NCBI RefSeq assembly: GCF_004103715.1
Contig: NZ_CP035282.1
Location: 1,416,673 to 1,480,672, forward strand
Direction: 5' to 3'
DNA from: Acidilutibacter cellobiosedens
GTDB lineage: Bacteria > Bacillota > Clostridia > Tissierellales > Acidilutibacteraceae
DNA length: 64,000 nucleotides
The translations under genes were made by a program, and so were the position numbers. Below the pieces are notes generated by a model. It saw only the letters and a list, made by a program, of their open reading frames with translations, had not been told where the DNA came from and did not search any database. Of the stretch, positions 43,740 through 52,160 are shown piece by piece (position 1 is the first letter of the stretch; each line of letters opens with the position of its first letter).

Positions 43740-44417
43740 ATGGACAAAGAGAGGATGATAAAAATAGAAAGTTTTGATACGGTAATATTTGATATGGATG
43801 GAACAACTTTGAATACCATTGAAGACCTTTCCGACAGTGTAAATTTTATATTGACTAAATATGGATATCCCAATAGGACATTGGAAGAAATAAAAAGCTT
43901 TGTTGGAAACGGAGTTGCGAATCTTATTGAGCGTTCTATACCAGATGGACGCAACAATCCCAATTTTGAGAATTGCCTCAGTGAGTATAAAGATTATTAT
44001 AGAGATAATATGCAAAATAAGACCGCACCTTATGATGGAATAATAGAACTTTTAAGAGAACTGCGCAAGAGAAACTATAAGCTTGCGATAGTATCTAATA
44101 AATTTGATAAAGCTGCTAAGGAACTTAATACTAAATATTTTGGCGGCTGCATTGATGTTGCAATTGGGGAATCGGAAAATGTAAAAAAGAAACCTGCTCC
44201 GGATGGTGTCTTTAAAGCCTTGAAGGAGTTGAATTCAACTCCGAAGAAAGCAGTATACGTAGGAGATTCGGAAGTAGATGTAAAAACAGCTCAAAATGCC
44301 GGCTTGATTTGTATAGGAGTTACATGGGGATTTAGAGACAGAAAGGTATTGGAAAAAATGGGAGCGGATTTTATTATTGATAAACCGGAAGAACTATTTA
44401 ATATATTAAAAGGTTAA
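43740..44417 (+). CDS. HAD-family phosphatase (phosphoglycolate phosphatase-like)
   Basis: 225 residues. HAD motif I is FDMDGTTLNT, motif II is SNKFDK, the lysine of motif III is in KKKPAPDG, and motif IV is GDSEVDVKTAQNAG. The cap domain is inserted after motif I as in Gph/PGP-type enzymes. A second start (ATG 43755) is possible, since neither has a strong ribosome site. The natural substrate is not evident, perhaps phosphoglycolate or a sugar phosphate. Confidence 0.88.
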   Translation: MDKERMIKIESFDTVIFDMDGTTLNTIEDLSDSVNFILTKYGYPNRTLEEIKSFVGNGVANLIERSIPDGRNNPNFENCLSEYKDYYRDNMQNKTAPYDGIIELLRELRKRNYKLAIVSNKFDKAAKELNTKYFGGCIDVAIGESENVKKKPAPDGVFKALKELNSTPKKAVYVGDSEVDVKTAQNAGLICIGVTWGFRDRKVLEKMGADFIIDKPEELFNILKG

Positions 44418-44431
44418 GTGTAATTCACTTT

Positions 44432-44490
44432 AAAAAATAGCTTATGCTGTTTCTTATAAGATTAACAGTTTAAGTTATTTTTTATTTTTT
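44432..44490 (+). terminator. Terminator after the HAD phosphatase gene
   Basis: A long imperfect stem: AAAAAATAG-CTTA-CTGTT (44432-44451) with AACAG-TAAG-TTATTTTTT (44464-44483), interrupted by two-base internal loops, then more Ts. Confidence 0.75.
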
Positions 44491-44517
44491 CACATTTGTT
44501 TAAAAATGTTGTATAAT
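44489..44517 (+). promoter_or_regulatory. Promoter of the DUF6873-like gene
   Basis: TTCACA (44489-44494) and TATAAT (44512-44517) are 17 bases apart, 51 bases before the ATG at 44569. Confidence 0.6.
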
Positions 44518-44568
44518 AAATAGAAATCTTTTCTATATAAAATAAAGGAAAACAATGGAGAAAAATTA

Positions 44569-45303
44569 ATGAATAATCCTTTTATACCTTTAAAAAAAGC
44601 TAAATTGGTTATTGTAGACGGAAGAATAGACAAGGATTCATTTGAAAAACTGGAAGAAATGGGTTTAAAAGTTATTCCAACAACATGTTGTAAAGAAATT
44701 CATCCTTCTGTTGCTTTTCATCCTGATATGGTTATTCATCCGGTTAATCCTGAAACTTTAGTGATTGCTCCAAATGTTTTTGAATATTATGAGAAGGTTT
44801 TATATGGAATGGGTATTAAATTAATTAAAGGAGAAAAGTGGTTGAATATAAAATATCCTAATGACATAGCATACAATGTATTAAGAATTTCCAAATATGC
44901 TTTACATAATTTTAAATATATCGATAAAAAGCTTCTATTTTATTTAAAAAAGGAAAAGTTGGAATTTATTAATATAAATCAAGGATATTCTAAATGTTCT
45001 ACAGCGATAATTGATGAAAAAGCTATAATTACTTCAGATTATCCTATATATAAAAAAATGTCAGAATTAGGCATTGATTCTCTTCTAATCCGGCAAGGAG
45101 CTATTGAACTTTTGGGATTTAATTATGGCTTTATCGGAGGATGCTGCGGAAATATATCTAAGAATGAAATTATTTTTTATGGCAATGTGTTTCGCCATCC
45201 TGATGGAGAAAAAATAATGAAATTTTTAAATAAATATAATAAAAATGTTTATTTTTTAACAGAAAAGAATTTGGTTGATATAGGTACAATAATTAGCTTA
45301 TGA
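44569..45303 (+). CDS. DUF6873-like (GME-fold) protein of unknown function
   Basis: 244 residues without a membrane segment. It opens NPFIPLKKAKLVIVDGRIDK and contains HPDMVIHPVNPETLVIAPN, LKFININQGYSKC-like text (ININQGYSKCSTAIID) and NYGFIGGCCGNIS. This agrees with my memory of the DUF6873 family, whose guanidine-modifying-enzyme-like fold has Asp/His/Cys residues; here candidates are His in HPDM and the CC pair. The catalytic role is not known. It starts 46 bases upstream of nothing notable and is separate from ytxC by 78 bases. Confidence 0.7.
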   Translation: MNNPFIPLKKAKLVIVDGRIDKDSFEKLEEMGLKVIPTTCCKEIHPSVAFHPDMVIHPVNPETLVIAPNVFEYYEKVLYGMGIKLIKGEKWLNIKYPNDIAYNVLRISKYALHNFKYIDKKLLFYLKKEKLEFININQGYSKCSTAIIDEKAIITSDYPIYKKMSELGIDSLLIRQGAIELLGFNYGFIGGCCGNISKNEIIFYGNVFRHPDGEKIMKFLNKYNKNVYFLTEKNLVDIGTIISL

Positions 45304-45381
45304 TGCAAATATAGTTATCTTAAATATAGAATATAGGAAGTTTTAAAACACATAATATTATTACCGTGAAGGAGTGATAAT

Positions 45382-46239
45382 ATGGAATTATTAACCATAA
45401 GTTATGATAAAAATATGGATAAAGTCAGGGAATCCATATATAGTTATAAATATAAAGAAAAAATTAATATTGTAGAAGAAGAAAAAGGAAACAGATGTTT
45501 TTTCAAATTTTTAACAGATGAAAAAATTTCAGCCAGAAAAAAAATGAGTATATATGAGGAATTATCTCATGTAATACTGAATTTAATATTAGAAGTTTGT
45601 ATTAAAGATATGTTTTTTAAAGAGATATTTAAAAATTGCAGTGATTTCAGCAGAAGTGAAAAGATTGAAATCGGAGAAATAGGTTATAAGGTATTAACAG
45701 AAAATGAAAATTTTAATAGTGAAAAAAACATGATTTTTAATGAAGTCCTTAATTATGTCAAATCCAATACGGAAATTGCCATTGACGGTTTTCTGATATT
45801 TAAATTAAGATGGATGAGTAATTTTCTCCAGGGATTAATAGAAAAAAGTAAGGACAGTTTTACGCAAGAAAAAGAATATAGAGAATTTATTAAGATATTA
45901 CAATATTTTGTTGATATTCAAGAACCTAAAATGGAAATAATAAATGTATTGATTACAAAGGATGACTATAAACTATTCGATAAGGATAACAAGGTTGTTG
46001 ATAACAATTTTTTCAGTGATATTATAGGCGAATTGAATAATGAAAATATAAGTAAAGATGATATTCTGATAAGCTCATTAATAGTTATCGCACCTAAAAA
46101 ATTAATTCTTCATGTAGATGAGAAAGCAAAGAACAGGGAGATAGTTGAAATCATTAAAAATGTTTTTTCCGAAAGGATTTTATTCTGTACCGGCTGTAAC
46201 CTATGCAGTATCAATTTTTCACTAAAAAAAGGAAAATAA
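45382..46239 (+). CDS. ytxC: YtxC-family sporulation-associated protein
   Basis: 285 residues, soluble and acidic-lysine rich. KMSIYEELSHVILNLILEVCIKD and the NYVKSNTEIAIDGFLIFKLR stretch (quoted as parts) fit the YtxC family, and the end contains CTGCNLC. In Bacillus and many clostridia ytxC lies just upstream of thrS. Here hisS, a repeat and an ABC exporter lie between them, which suggests insertion. Function in sporulation is only by family. Confidence 0.82.
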   Translation: MELLTISYDKNMDKVRESIYSYKYKEKINIVEEEKGNRCFFKFLTDEKISARKKMSIYEELSHVILNLILEVCIKDMFFKEIFKNCSDFSRSEKIEIGEIGYKVLTENENFNSEKNMIFNEVLNYVKSNTEIAIDGFLIFKLRWMSNFLQGLIEKSKDSFTQEKEYREFIKILQYFVDIQEPKMEIINVLITKDDYKLFDKDNKVVDNNFFSDIIGELNNENISKDDILISSLIVIAPKKLILHVDEKAKNREIVEIIKNVFSERILFCTGCNLCSINFSLKKGK

Positions 46240-46332
46240 ATATTTAAATATATATTTATTACTTTTTATTAAAATTAAAGTATGTTATTATAAAATAATA
46301 GTGTATTAATTTTTATTGAGGGAGGAAATATT

Positions 46333-47646
46333 ATGGATGTACAAATAATTAAACCTTCTATTCTTCCGGGATTTATGGAGCTTTTACCCGGAGATCAGAT
46401 TTTATTTAATGACATGATGGACAGGATAAGAAATAATTATGAAAAATTTGGATTTCTTCCAATAGATACCCCTATAATTGAAAAATCGGAAGTCCTTTTG
46501 GCAAAAGGCGGAGGAGAAACTGAAAAACAGATATACAGATTTCAAAGAGGAGATAATGATCTTTCTTTGAGATTTGATTTGACCGTTCCCTTAGCGAGAT
46601 ATGTTGCCCAGCATTTTTCTGAAATCAGTTTTCCCTTTAGAAGATACCAGATAGGAAAAGTATACAGAGGAGAAAGAAACCAGAAGGGAAGATTCAGAGA
46701 ATTTTACCAATGCGATATAGATATAATAGGAAATGAAAACTTAAGTATAATCAATGATGCGGAAATCCCAAGTGTTATTTATTCCACATTTAAAGAGTTG
46801 GGATTTGACGATTTTACTATAAAGATTAATAACAGAAAGGTATTGAGCGGATTTTTTCAATGGTTGAAAATCAAAGACAGCAAGGCGGTATTAAGAATTA
46901 TTGATAAATTGGACAAAATCGGGATGTCAGGAGTCGGAGAAGAATTATCGGAATTAGGATTAAATGAAAACATCATAGAGAAGATAAAGAAGTTTATGAG
47001 TATTAAGAGTTCAAATGAGGAAATTCTCGATAATTTGAAATCTTTAAATATTGATAACGACATTTTCAAGTCAGGATTTGAGGAATTAAACTTTGTAGCA
47101 AAATACATAAAGGATTTTGGAGTTCCCGAAAAAAATTATGTTTTGGATTTAAGTATTGCAAGAGGATTGGACTATTATACGGGAACAGTCTATGAAACTT
47201 TTTTAAATGATTATCCCAAACTTGGGTCCATATGTTCCGGAGGAAGATACGATAATCTTGCGGCTCACTATACAAAACGAAGCCTTCCTGGGGTTGGAAT
47301 ATCCATTGGACTCAGCAGATTATTTTCTCAGCTTATGGAAGAAAAAATAATTGAAAATAAGAAGAACTTTTTAACCAAAGTTTTGATTATTCCAATGGAT
47401 GATTGCCTTAAAGAGGGTATAGAAGTTGCCACAATCTTAAGAAAGGAAAATATTTATACTCAGGTATATACTGAAGAAGGAAAAATCGGTAAAAAATTTA
47501 ATTATGCCGACAAATTAAATATACCTTATGTAATAATCATTGGTTCCCAAGAGGTAAAGGATAAGGCGGTAACCATAAAAAACATCAACTCCGGAAATCA
47601 GGAAACTATGGAATTAAGCGAAGCTTTAAAGATATTGAAAAACTGA
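46333..47646 (+). CDS. hisS: Histidyl-tRNA synthetase
   Basis: 437 residues, class II. Motif 2 is in RRYQIGKVYRGERNQKGRFR, the His-binding loop in GLDYYTGTVYE, and the end has an anticodon-binding domain (VLIIPMDDCLKEG onward). The N-terminal LPGFMELLPGDQILFNDM matches HisRS. The presence of the C-terminal anticodon domain argues against HisZ. The ATG follows GAGGGAGG. No T-box precedes it. Copy B of the 95-bp repeat begins about 50 bases after its stop. Confidence 0.92.
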   Translation: MDVQIIKPSILPGFMELLPGDQILFNDMMDRIRNNYEKFGFLPIDTPIIEKSEVLLAKGGGETEKQIYRFQRGDNDLSLRFDLTVPLARYVAQHFSEISFPFRRYQIGKVYRGERNQKGRFREFYQCDIDIIGNENLSIINDAEIPSVIYSTFKELGFDDFTIKINNRKVLSGFFQWLKIKDSKAVLRIIDKLDKIGMSGVGEELSELGLNENIIEKIKKFMSIKSSNEEILDNLKSLNIDNDIFKSGFEELNFVAKYIKDFGVPEKNYVLDLSIARGLDYYTGTVYETFLNDYPKLGSICSGGRYDNLAAHYTKRSLPGVGISIGLSRLFSQLMEEKIIENKKNFLTKVLIIPMDDCLKEGIEVATILRKENIYTQVYTEEGKIGKKFNYADKLNIPYVIIIGSQEVKDKAVTIKNINSGNQETMELSEALKILKN

Positions 47647-47697
47647 GAGGAGAAGGATTTTCATTAGATAGGTATGTGAAATTTGTTTTTATAGTAA

Positions 47698-47794
47698 GAA
47701 AATAGAATATGTTTCCATATATAGTTGAAAAGAAGATATCATCCTATTAAATATATGTTGTCAAAACAAATAAATTAAAGAAAGGATGATATCT
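47698..47794 (+). repeat. Dispersed ~95-bp repeat, copy B
   Basis: Nearly identical to copy A at 37951-38045, with small indels in the central third. It keeps the GATATCATCC/GGATGATATC inverted repeat, and a short T-run follows. It sits in the 344-base gap between hisS and the ABC exporter. The rest of that gap contains only a 22-codon minus-strand open stretch (47851-47919) with a good ribosome site, which I do not count as a gene. Confidence 0.75.
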
Positions 47795-47990
47795 TTTTAT
47801 GTATAATAGTGTACAATTAGTTTTTGTTCTGAATATTTTTGGAACAAAATTTAAATTCTATAATAATATGTCGAATTCAAACTTGTATAATCTTGGATTC
47901 TTAATTGGTATATTTTCATGGTCATCCCCTCCCTCATTTATAGCATACCGAAATTATAAAAGAACATAGAAAGATAGGAGATTTTTTGAT

Positions 47991-49769
47991 ATGAAAAAAG
48001 CAATTCAAAACAACCTCTACATGTTGAGGTTTATGTGGAAATATTGTAAATCCAATGTAATATTGAGGTTGCTGTCAACGCTTACTGCTCCTGTTCAACC
48101 ATTTATTTTTATAATTACCATGAAATTGGCGATTGATGGTATTTCCGAAAAACGGGATTTGAAATATCTTCTCACCATTATTCTTACTGCCTTTTTAGTG
48201 GGGGCGGTTTCTGCTATTTTTAATTCATGGGTTAATAGCAGCAGCACAAAGGCGCAACCAAAAATATCAAAGGGTATTCAAGACGAATTACTGAAAAAGT
48301 CCTTAACATTAGACTTTGCATGTTATGATGATGCTGAGTATTATGATAAATATGTTAGAGCAATGCAAGAAGCCGAAAGCAGAGCTATTGAAGTTCTTGA
48401 TTCCTTAGTAGAAATCCTTTCAAGTATTGTTGCATTATTAATGATAGTGTCGCTTATTATTGCATTAAATCCCATTGTTATTTTGATTTGCGTAGCGGTA
48501 CTTGGGATAAATATATTTTTGAACGCAAAAAGAAATAAGATCGTCTTCAAACGAGATATGGAGATTACTCGTCCTCAAAGAGAAGGGGCATATTATAAGA
48601 AAATGTTTTATGAACCCCAGTATGCCCAAGAGTTACGATTAGGCAAACTGGGACGGCTAATGAATAAAAAATTTATTTCTTCAATGGACAGAGTTCTAAC
48701 TGTTGTAGAAAAATATTGCGGAAGATTTGTTTTTTTTGATAGTGCCTTTAGTATTGTTGGGTTCGGTCTTATGTCTTCTGTAATGGCATTTGCCTCTTGG
48801 CAAATTACTAAAGGGAATTTGAGCATTGGCGATTTTGCAGCTTTGCTCAATGGTGCTCAACAATTATTAGAAAGATTATTTGCTTTGTTTGGTCAGTTTC
48901 CTCGATTGTTTCAAAATAGCATGTATATTGAGAATCTTCGAAAAATCCTTGATTACAGCCCAGTAATTGCATCTGACAATGGAGGCATTGAAATTGATAG
49001 ATTACAAAATAATATAAAAATAAATGGGATTTCGTTTACTTATCCGGGGAAAGACAAGCCTGTATTAAAAAATATTAATATGGAAATTCGTCACGGGTCT
49101 AAGACAGCCATTGTTGGATATAATGGTGTTGGGAAATCGACTTTAGTAAAATTACTGCTTCGTTTTTACGATCCCGACAAGGGTAATATTAAGATTGATA
49201 ATATTGACTATAGAGAAACTAACGTGGATTCGCTTAGAAATAAATTCGGTGTGCTTTTCCAAAACTATAAATGTTATGCTTTAACCGTTGCGGAAAATGT
49301 ACTCTTAGACGATTATATGGACAAGTCAGTTGAAGAAAAAGTTGTTTCATCTTTAAAATACAGCGGAATATATGAAAAGATTGCGGGATTGGAAAAAGGA
49401 ATAAACACAAACTTATCACGTGAATTTGACAGTGACGGCATGCCTTTGTCTGGTGGTGAAGAGCAAAAAATTGCTATTGCAAGGGCTTTTGTGGAGGATA
49501 AAGACATTCTGATTTTAGATGAACCGTCAAGTGCTCTTGATCCGTTAGCTGAATACGATATTAATCAGAAAATAATGTCACTTGCCGACAATAAAACTGT
49601 AATCTTTATTTCTCATAGGTTATCCACAGTTCGGATGGCGGATATGATTTATATGATGGATAATGGGAAAATCATTGAGTCAGGAACACATGATGAGTTG
49701 ATGAAGCGAGGGGGCAAATATTGTGAAATGTTTACAAAACAAGCAGAGAAATATATGCTGGAATTTTGA
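47991..49769 (+). CDS. ABC transporter, fused permease and ATPase (exporter type)
   Basis: 592 residues. A six-helix transmembrane domain (~1-310) is joined to an ATPase (~335-590) with Walker A GYNGVGKSTL, signature LSGGEEQKIA, Walker B ILILDEPSS and switch FISHRLST. This layout is of the MsbA/peptide-exporter kind, as a half-transporter homodimer. The cargo is unknown. The ATG follows TAGGAG. It lies between hisS and the thrS T-box with no partner, so it may be an insertion. Confidence 0.92.
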   Translation: MKKAIQNNLYMLRFMWKYCKSNVILRLLSTLTAPVQPFIFIITMKLAIDGISEKRDLKYLLTIILTAFLVGAVSAIFNSWVNSSSTKAQPKISKGIQDELLKKSLTLDFACYDDAEYYDKYVRAMQEAESRAIEVLDSLVEILSSIVALLMIVSLIIALNPIVILICVAVLGINIFLNAKRNKIVFKRDMEITRPQREGAYYKKMFYEPQYAQELRLGKLGRLMNKKFISSMDRVLTVVEKYCGRFVFFDSAFSIVGFGLMSSVMAFASWQITKGNLSIGDFAALLNGAQQLLERLFALFGQFPRLFQNSMYIENLRKILDYSPVIASDNGGIEIDRLQNNIKINGISFTYPGKDKPVLKNINMEIRHGSKTAIVGYNGVGKSTLVKLLLRFYDPDKGNIKIDNIDYRETNVDSLRNKFGVLFQNYKCYALTVAENVLLDDYMDKSVEEKVVSSLKYSGIYEKIAGLEKGINTNLSREFDSDGMPLSGGEEQKIAIARAFVEDKDILILDEPSSALDPLAEYDINQKIMSLADNKTVIFISHRLSTVRMADMIYMMDNGKIIESGTHDELMKRGGKYCEMFTKQAEKYMLEF

Positions 49770-49879
49770 CTCCACCCTACCTTTTAACAAAATTAGCCAC
49801 TTGCTTAAGAATGGTAATGTTGATTTAGTAATTACAATTCAATTTTAGAAAGGGTCAGTCAACAAATTTTTAAAATTTA

Positions 49880-49908
49880 TTGACAACATCAAAATATATT
49901 GATATAAT
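49880..49908 (+). promoter_or_regulatory. Sigma-A promoter of the thrS T-box transcript
   Basis: TTGACA (49880-49885) and TATAAT (49903-49908) are 17 bases apart, a consensus promoter just ahead of the leader. The 49770-49879 stretch holds no gene, only a short open piece ending at a TAG. Confidence 0.85.
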
Positions 49909-49929
49909 TAGATATTAATACAATATTAA

Positions 49930-50170
49930 AAAACTGCGAAGAGAAGAGTAGGTTAGTTTTTATTTCAGAGAGGGATTGTTGTGGCTGAAAGCAATCCTAA
50001 TTAAGAATTAGCCGAATACCAGCTTGGAGTTGTATCTTAACCTTTAGGTGAAAGATGTCCGCTGATTACAGCGTTATGAAAAAATGAGAATTAATTAGGG
50101 TGGAACCACGTGAGTAGCCTCTCGTCCCTTAAGGTATTTATATCTTGAGGACGGGAGGCTTTTATATTTC
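49930..50170 (+). ncRNA. T-box leader controlling thrS
   Basis: The T-box AATTAGGGTGGAACCACG is followed by a terminator, AGCCTCTCGTCC (50116-50127) with GGACGGGAGGCT (50149-50160), then a T-run. The leader opens with the stem-I-like GCGAAGAGAAGAGTAGG. An ACC at 50018-50020 lies where the specifier codon is expected and would read threonine. Low charging of tRNA-Thr should switch on thrS. Confidence 0.92.
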
Positions 50171-50189
50171 AAATAAGGAGGAATAAAAG

Positions 50190-52100
50190 ATGAGTAAAAT
50201 TAAAATTATATTTCCGGATAATTCCGTCAGAGAATATGAAAAGGGAATTAAGATTTATGATATAGCAAAGGATATAAGTGAAGGACTTGCAAGAACAGCA
50301 GTAGGAGCAAAATTAAATGATAAAATTTTGGGACTTGGTGATTCCGCTGAGGAAGGCGGCAAAATAAAGATTTTAAAGTTTGACGATAAGGAGGGAAAGA
50401 AGATATTTTGGCATACCACTTCTCATATTATGGCTCAAGCGGTTAAAAGATTATTCCCTGATACGAAATTAGCTATAGGGCCTGCAATAGACGATGGATT
50501 TTATTATGATTTGGATACGGAACACAGATTTACTCCGGAGGATCTGAAAAAAATAGAGGAGGAAATGGCCCGTATAGTTAAAGAAGGTTATGAATTAAAA
50601 AGATTCGTACTTCCGAGAGATGAAGCCCTTCAATATTTTAAAGAAAAAGAAGAACCTTATAAGGTTGAATTAATCGAAGATCTGCCTGAAGATGCCGTAA
50701 TATCTTTTTATAAACAGGGCGAATTTACGGATCTCTGTGCGGGGCCTCATTTATTAAATGTCAAAAGGGTAAAGGCAATCAAACTTTTAAGTATAGCTGG
50801 TGCTTACTGGCGGGGAAATGAAAACAATAAAATGCTTCAAAGAATATATGGAATAAGTTTCGAGAAGAAAAAGAATTTGGACGAATACTTGGTGCTGTTG
50901 GAAGAAGCTAAAAAGAGAGATCACAGAAAACTTGGAAAGGAATTGGGATTGTTCAGTATGCATGAAGAAGGGCCGGGATTTCCTTTCTTTCATCCCAAGG
51001 GAATGGTATTAAGAAATATTCTTGAAGAATTTTGGAGGGAAGAACATATAAAAAGAGGATACGGAGAAGTAAAAACTCCGATTATACTGAATGAGGAATT
51101 ATGGCATAGGTCGGGACACTGGGATCATTATAAAGAAAATATGTATTTTACTAAAATAGATAATGAAGATTATGCTATAAAACCTATGAATTGTCCCGGA
51201 GCAATGCTTATATATAAGTCAAATATGTTCAGCTACAGAGACCTTCCCCTAAGATGGGCTGAGTTGGGCTTGGTTCATAGACATGAATTATCGGGAACTC
51301 TTCATGGACTCATGAGGGTCAGAAGCTTTACTCAGGATGATGCTCATTTATTCATGCTTCCGAGTCAGGTAAAAGAAGAATTAATAGGAGTAATTGATTT
51401 TGCCAGCTATATGTATAACATATTTGGATTTAAATACCATGTAGAACTTTCAACGAGACCGGAAAATTCCATGGGAACCGAAGAACAGTGGGAATTGGCA
51501 ACTAACAATTTGATAGAAGCTCTGAAGGAAAAGAAAATAAATTATATAATTAATGAGGGAGACGGAGCTTTTTACGGGCCCAAAATAGATTTTCATCTTC
51601 AGGATGCAATAGGAAGAACTTGGCAGTGCGGAACTATTCAGTTGGATTTTCAAATGCCTGAAAGATTTGATTTAACTTATATAGATAAAGATAATGAAAA
51701 GAAAAGGCCTGTAATGATTCACAGAACTATATTTGGGAGTATTGAAAGATTTATAGGCATATTAATAGAACATTATGCAGGAAAATTTCCTTTATGGTTA
51801 TCTCCGGTTCAGGTTATCCTACTTCCCATATCGGATAAATTTAATGATTATGCTTATGAGTTGAAAAAGGAAATGATTGATAAGAACATAAGGGTTGATA
51901 TAGATGACAGAGCAGAAAAAATAGGATATAAAATCAGGGAAGCTCAACTTCAAAAAGTTCCTTATATGTTGGTCTTAGGGGAAAAGGAAGTAGAGAACAA
52001 TGATGTTTCCGTAAGAGCAAGAGAAGAAGGAGATTTAGGAAGAATGGAAATTGAAGATTTCATTGGGAAGGTAATTGAAGAAGTAAAAAATAAGAAATAA
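50190..52100 (+). CDS. thrS: Threonyl-tRNA synthetase
   Basis: 636 residues in the usual order: TGS domain (1-60), editing domain, class II catalytic core and anticodon domain. The zinc-site cysteine lies in MNCPGAM and its histidine partner in HRHELSGTLHGLMRVR; FTQDDAHLF is typical. The ATG follows AAGGAGG. It is controlled by the T-box leader and ends at a very strong terminator shared with the ftsH-like gene. Confidence 0.98.
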   Translation: MSKIKIIFPDNSVREYEKGIKIYDIAKDISEGLARTAVGAKLNDKILGLGDSAEEGGKIKILKFDDKEGKKIFWHTTSHIMAQAVKRLFPDTKLAIGPAIDDGFYYDLDTEHRFTPEDLKKIEEEMARIVKEGYELKRFVLPRDEALQYFKEKEEPYKVELIEDLPEDAVISFYKQGEFTDLCAGPHLLNVKRVKAIKLLSIAGAYWRGNENNKMLQRIYGISFEKKKNLDEYLVLLEEAKKRDHRKLGKELGLFSMHEEGPGFPFFHPKGMVLRNILEEFWREEHIKRGYGEVKTPIILNEELWHRSGHWDHYKENMYFTKIDNEDYAIKPMNCPGAMLIYKSNMFSYRDLPLRWAELGLVHRHELSGTLHGLMRVRSFTQDDAHLFMLPSQVKEELIGVIDFASYMYNIFGFKYHVELSTRPENSMGTEEQWELATNNLIEALKEKKINYIINEGDGAFYGPKIDFHLQDAIGRTWQCGTIQLDFQMPERFDLTYIDKDNEKKRPVMIHRTIFGSIERFIGILIEHYAGKFPLWLSPVQVILLPISDKFNDYAYELKKEMIDKNIRVDIDDRAEKIGYKIREAQLQKVPYMLVLGEKEVENNDVSVRAREEGDLGRMEIEDFIGKVIEEVKNKK

Positions 52101-52104
52101 CATT

Positions 52105-52158
52105 AAGACAAAAAATTCCGATAGTTGTTTATAAACAACTATCGGAATTTTTTGTCTT
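52105..52158. terminator. Strong bidirectional terminator between thrS and the ftsH-like gene
   Basis: Arms 52105-52129 and 52134-52158 are perfectly complementary over 25 bp around a 4-base loop. A/T runs on both sides let it work both ways. It ends 3 bases before the ftsH-like stop codon region. Confidence 0.95.
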
Positions 52159-52160
52159 AA

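Noticed and set aside
46333-47646. HisZ (histidine-biosynthesis regulatory subunit) for the histidyl-tRNA-synthetase-like gene
   Set aside because: The chain has the C-terminal anticodon-binding domain and intact catalytic motifs, and no histidine-biosynthesis genes are adjacent.
47851-47919. 22-codon minus-strand open frame with a good GGGAGGGGAT ribosome site
   Set aside because: Too short to support as a gene without conservation data; may be the start of a truncated gene in the accessory gap.
47799-47969. 56-codon open frame starting inside repeat copy B
   Set aside because: No properly spaced ribosome site and no recognisable protein features; probably chance.
49784-49850. Open piece after the ABC exporter ending in LLKNGNVDLVITIQF-like text
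   Set aside because: No start or ribosome site and no recognised parent; could be a remnant but is not distinguishable from chance.
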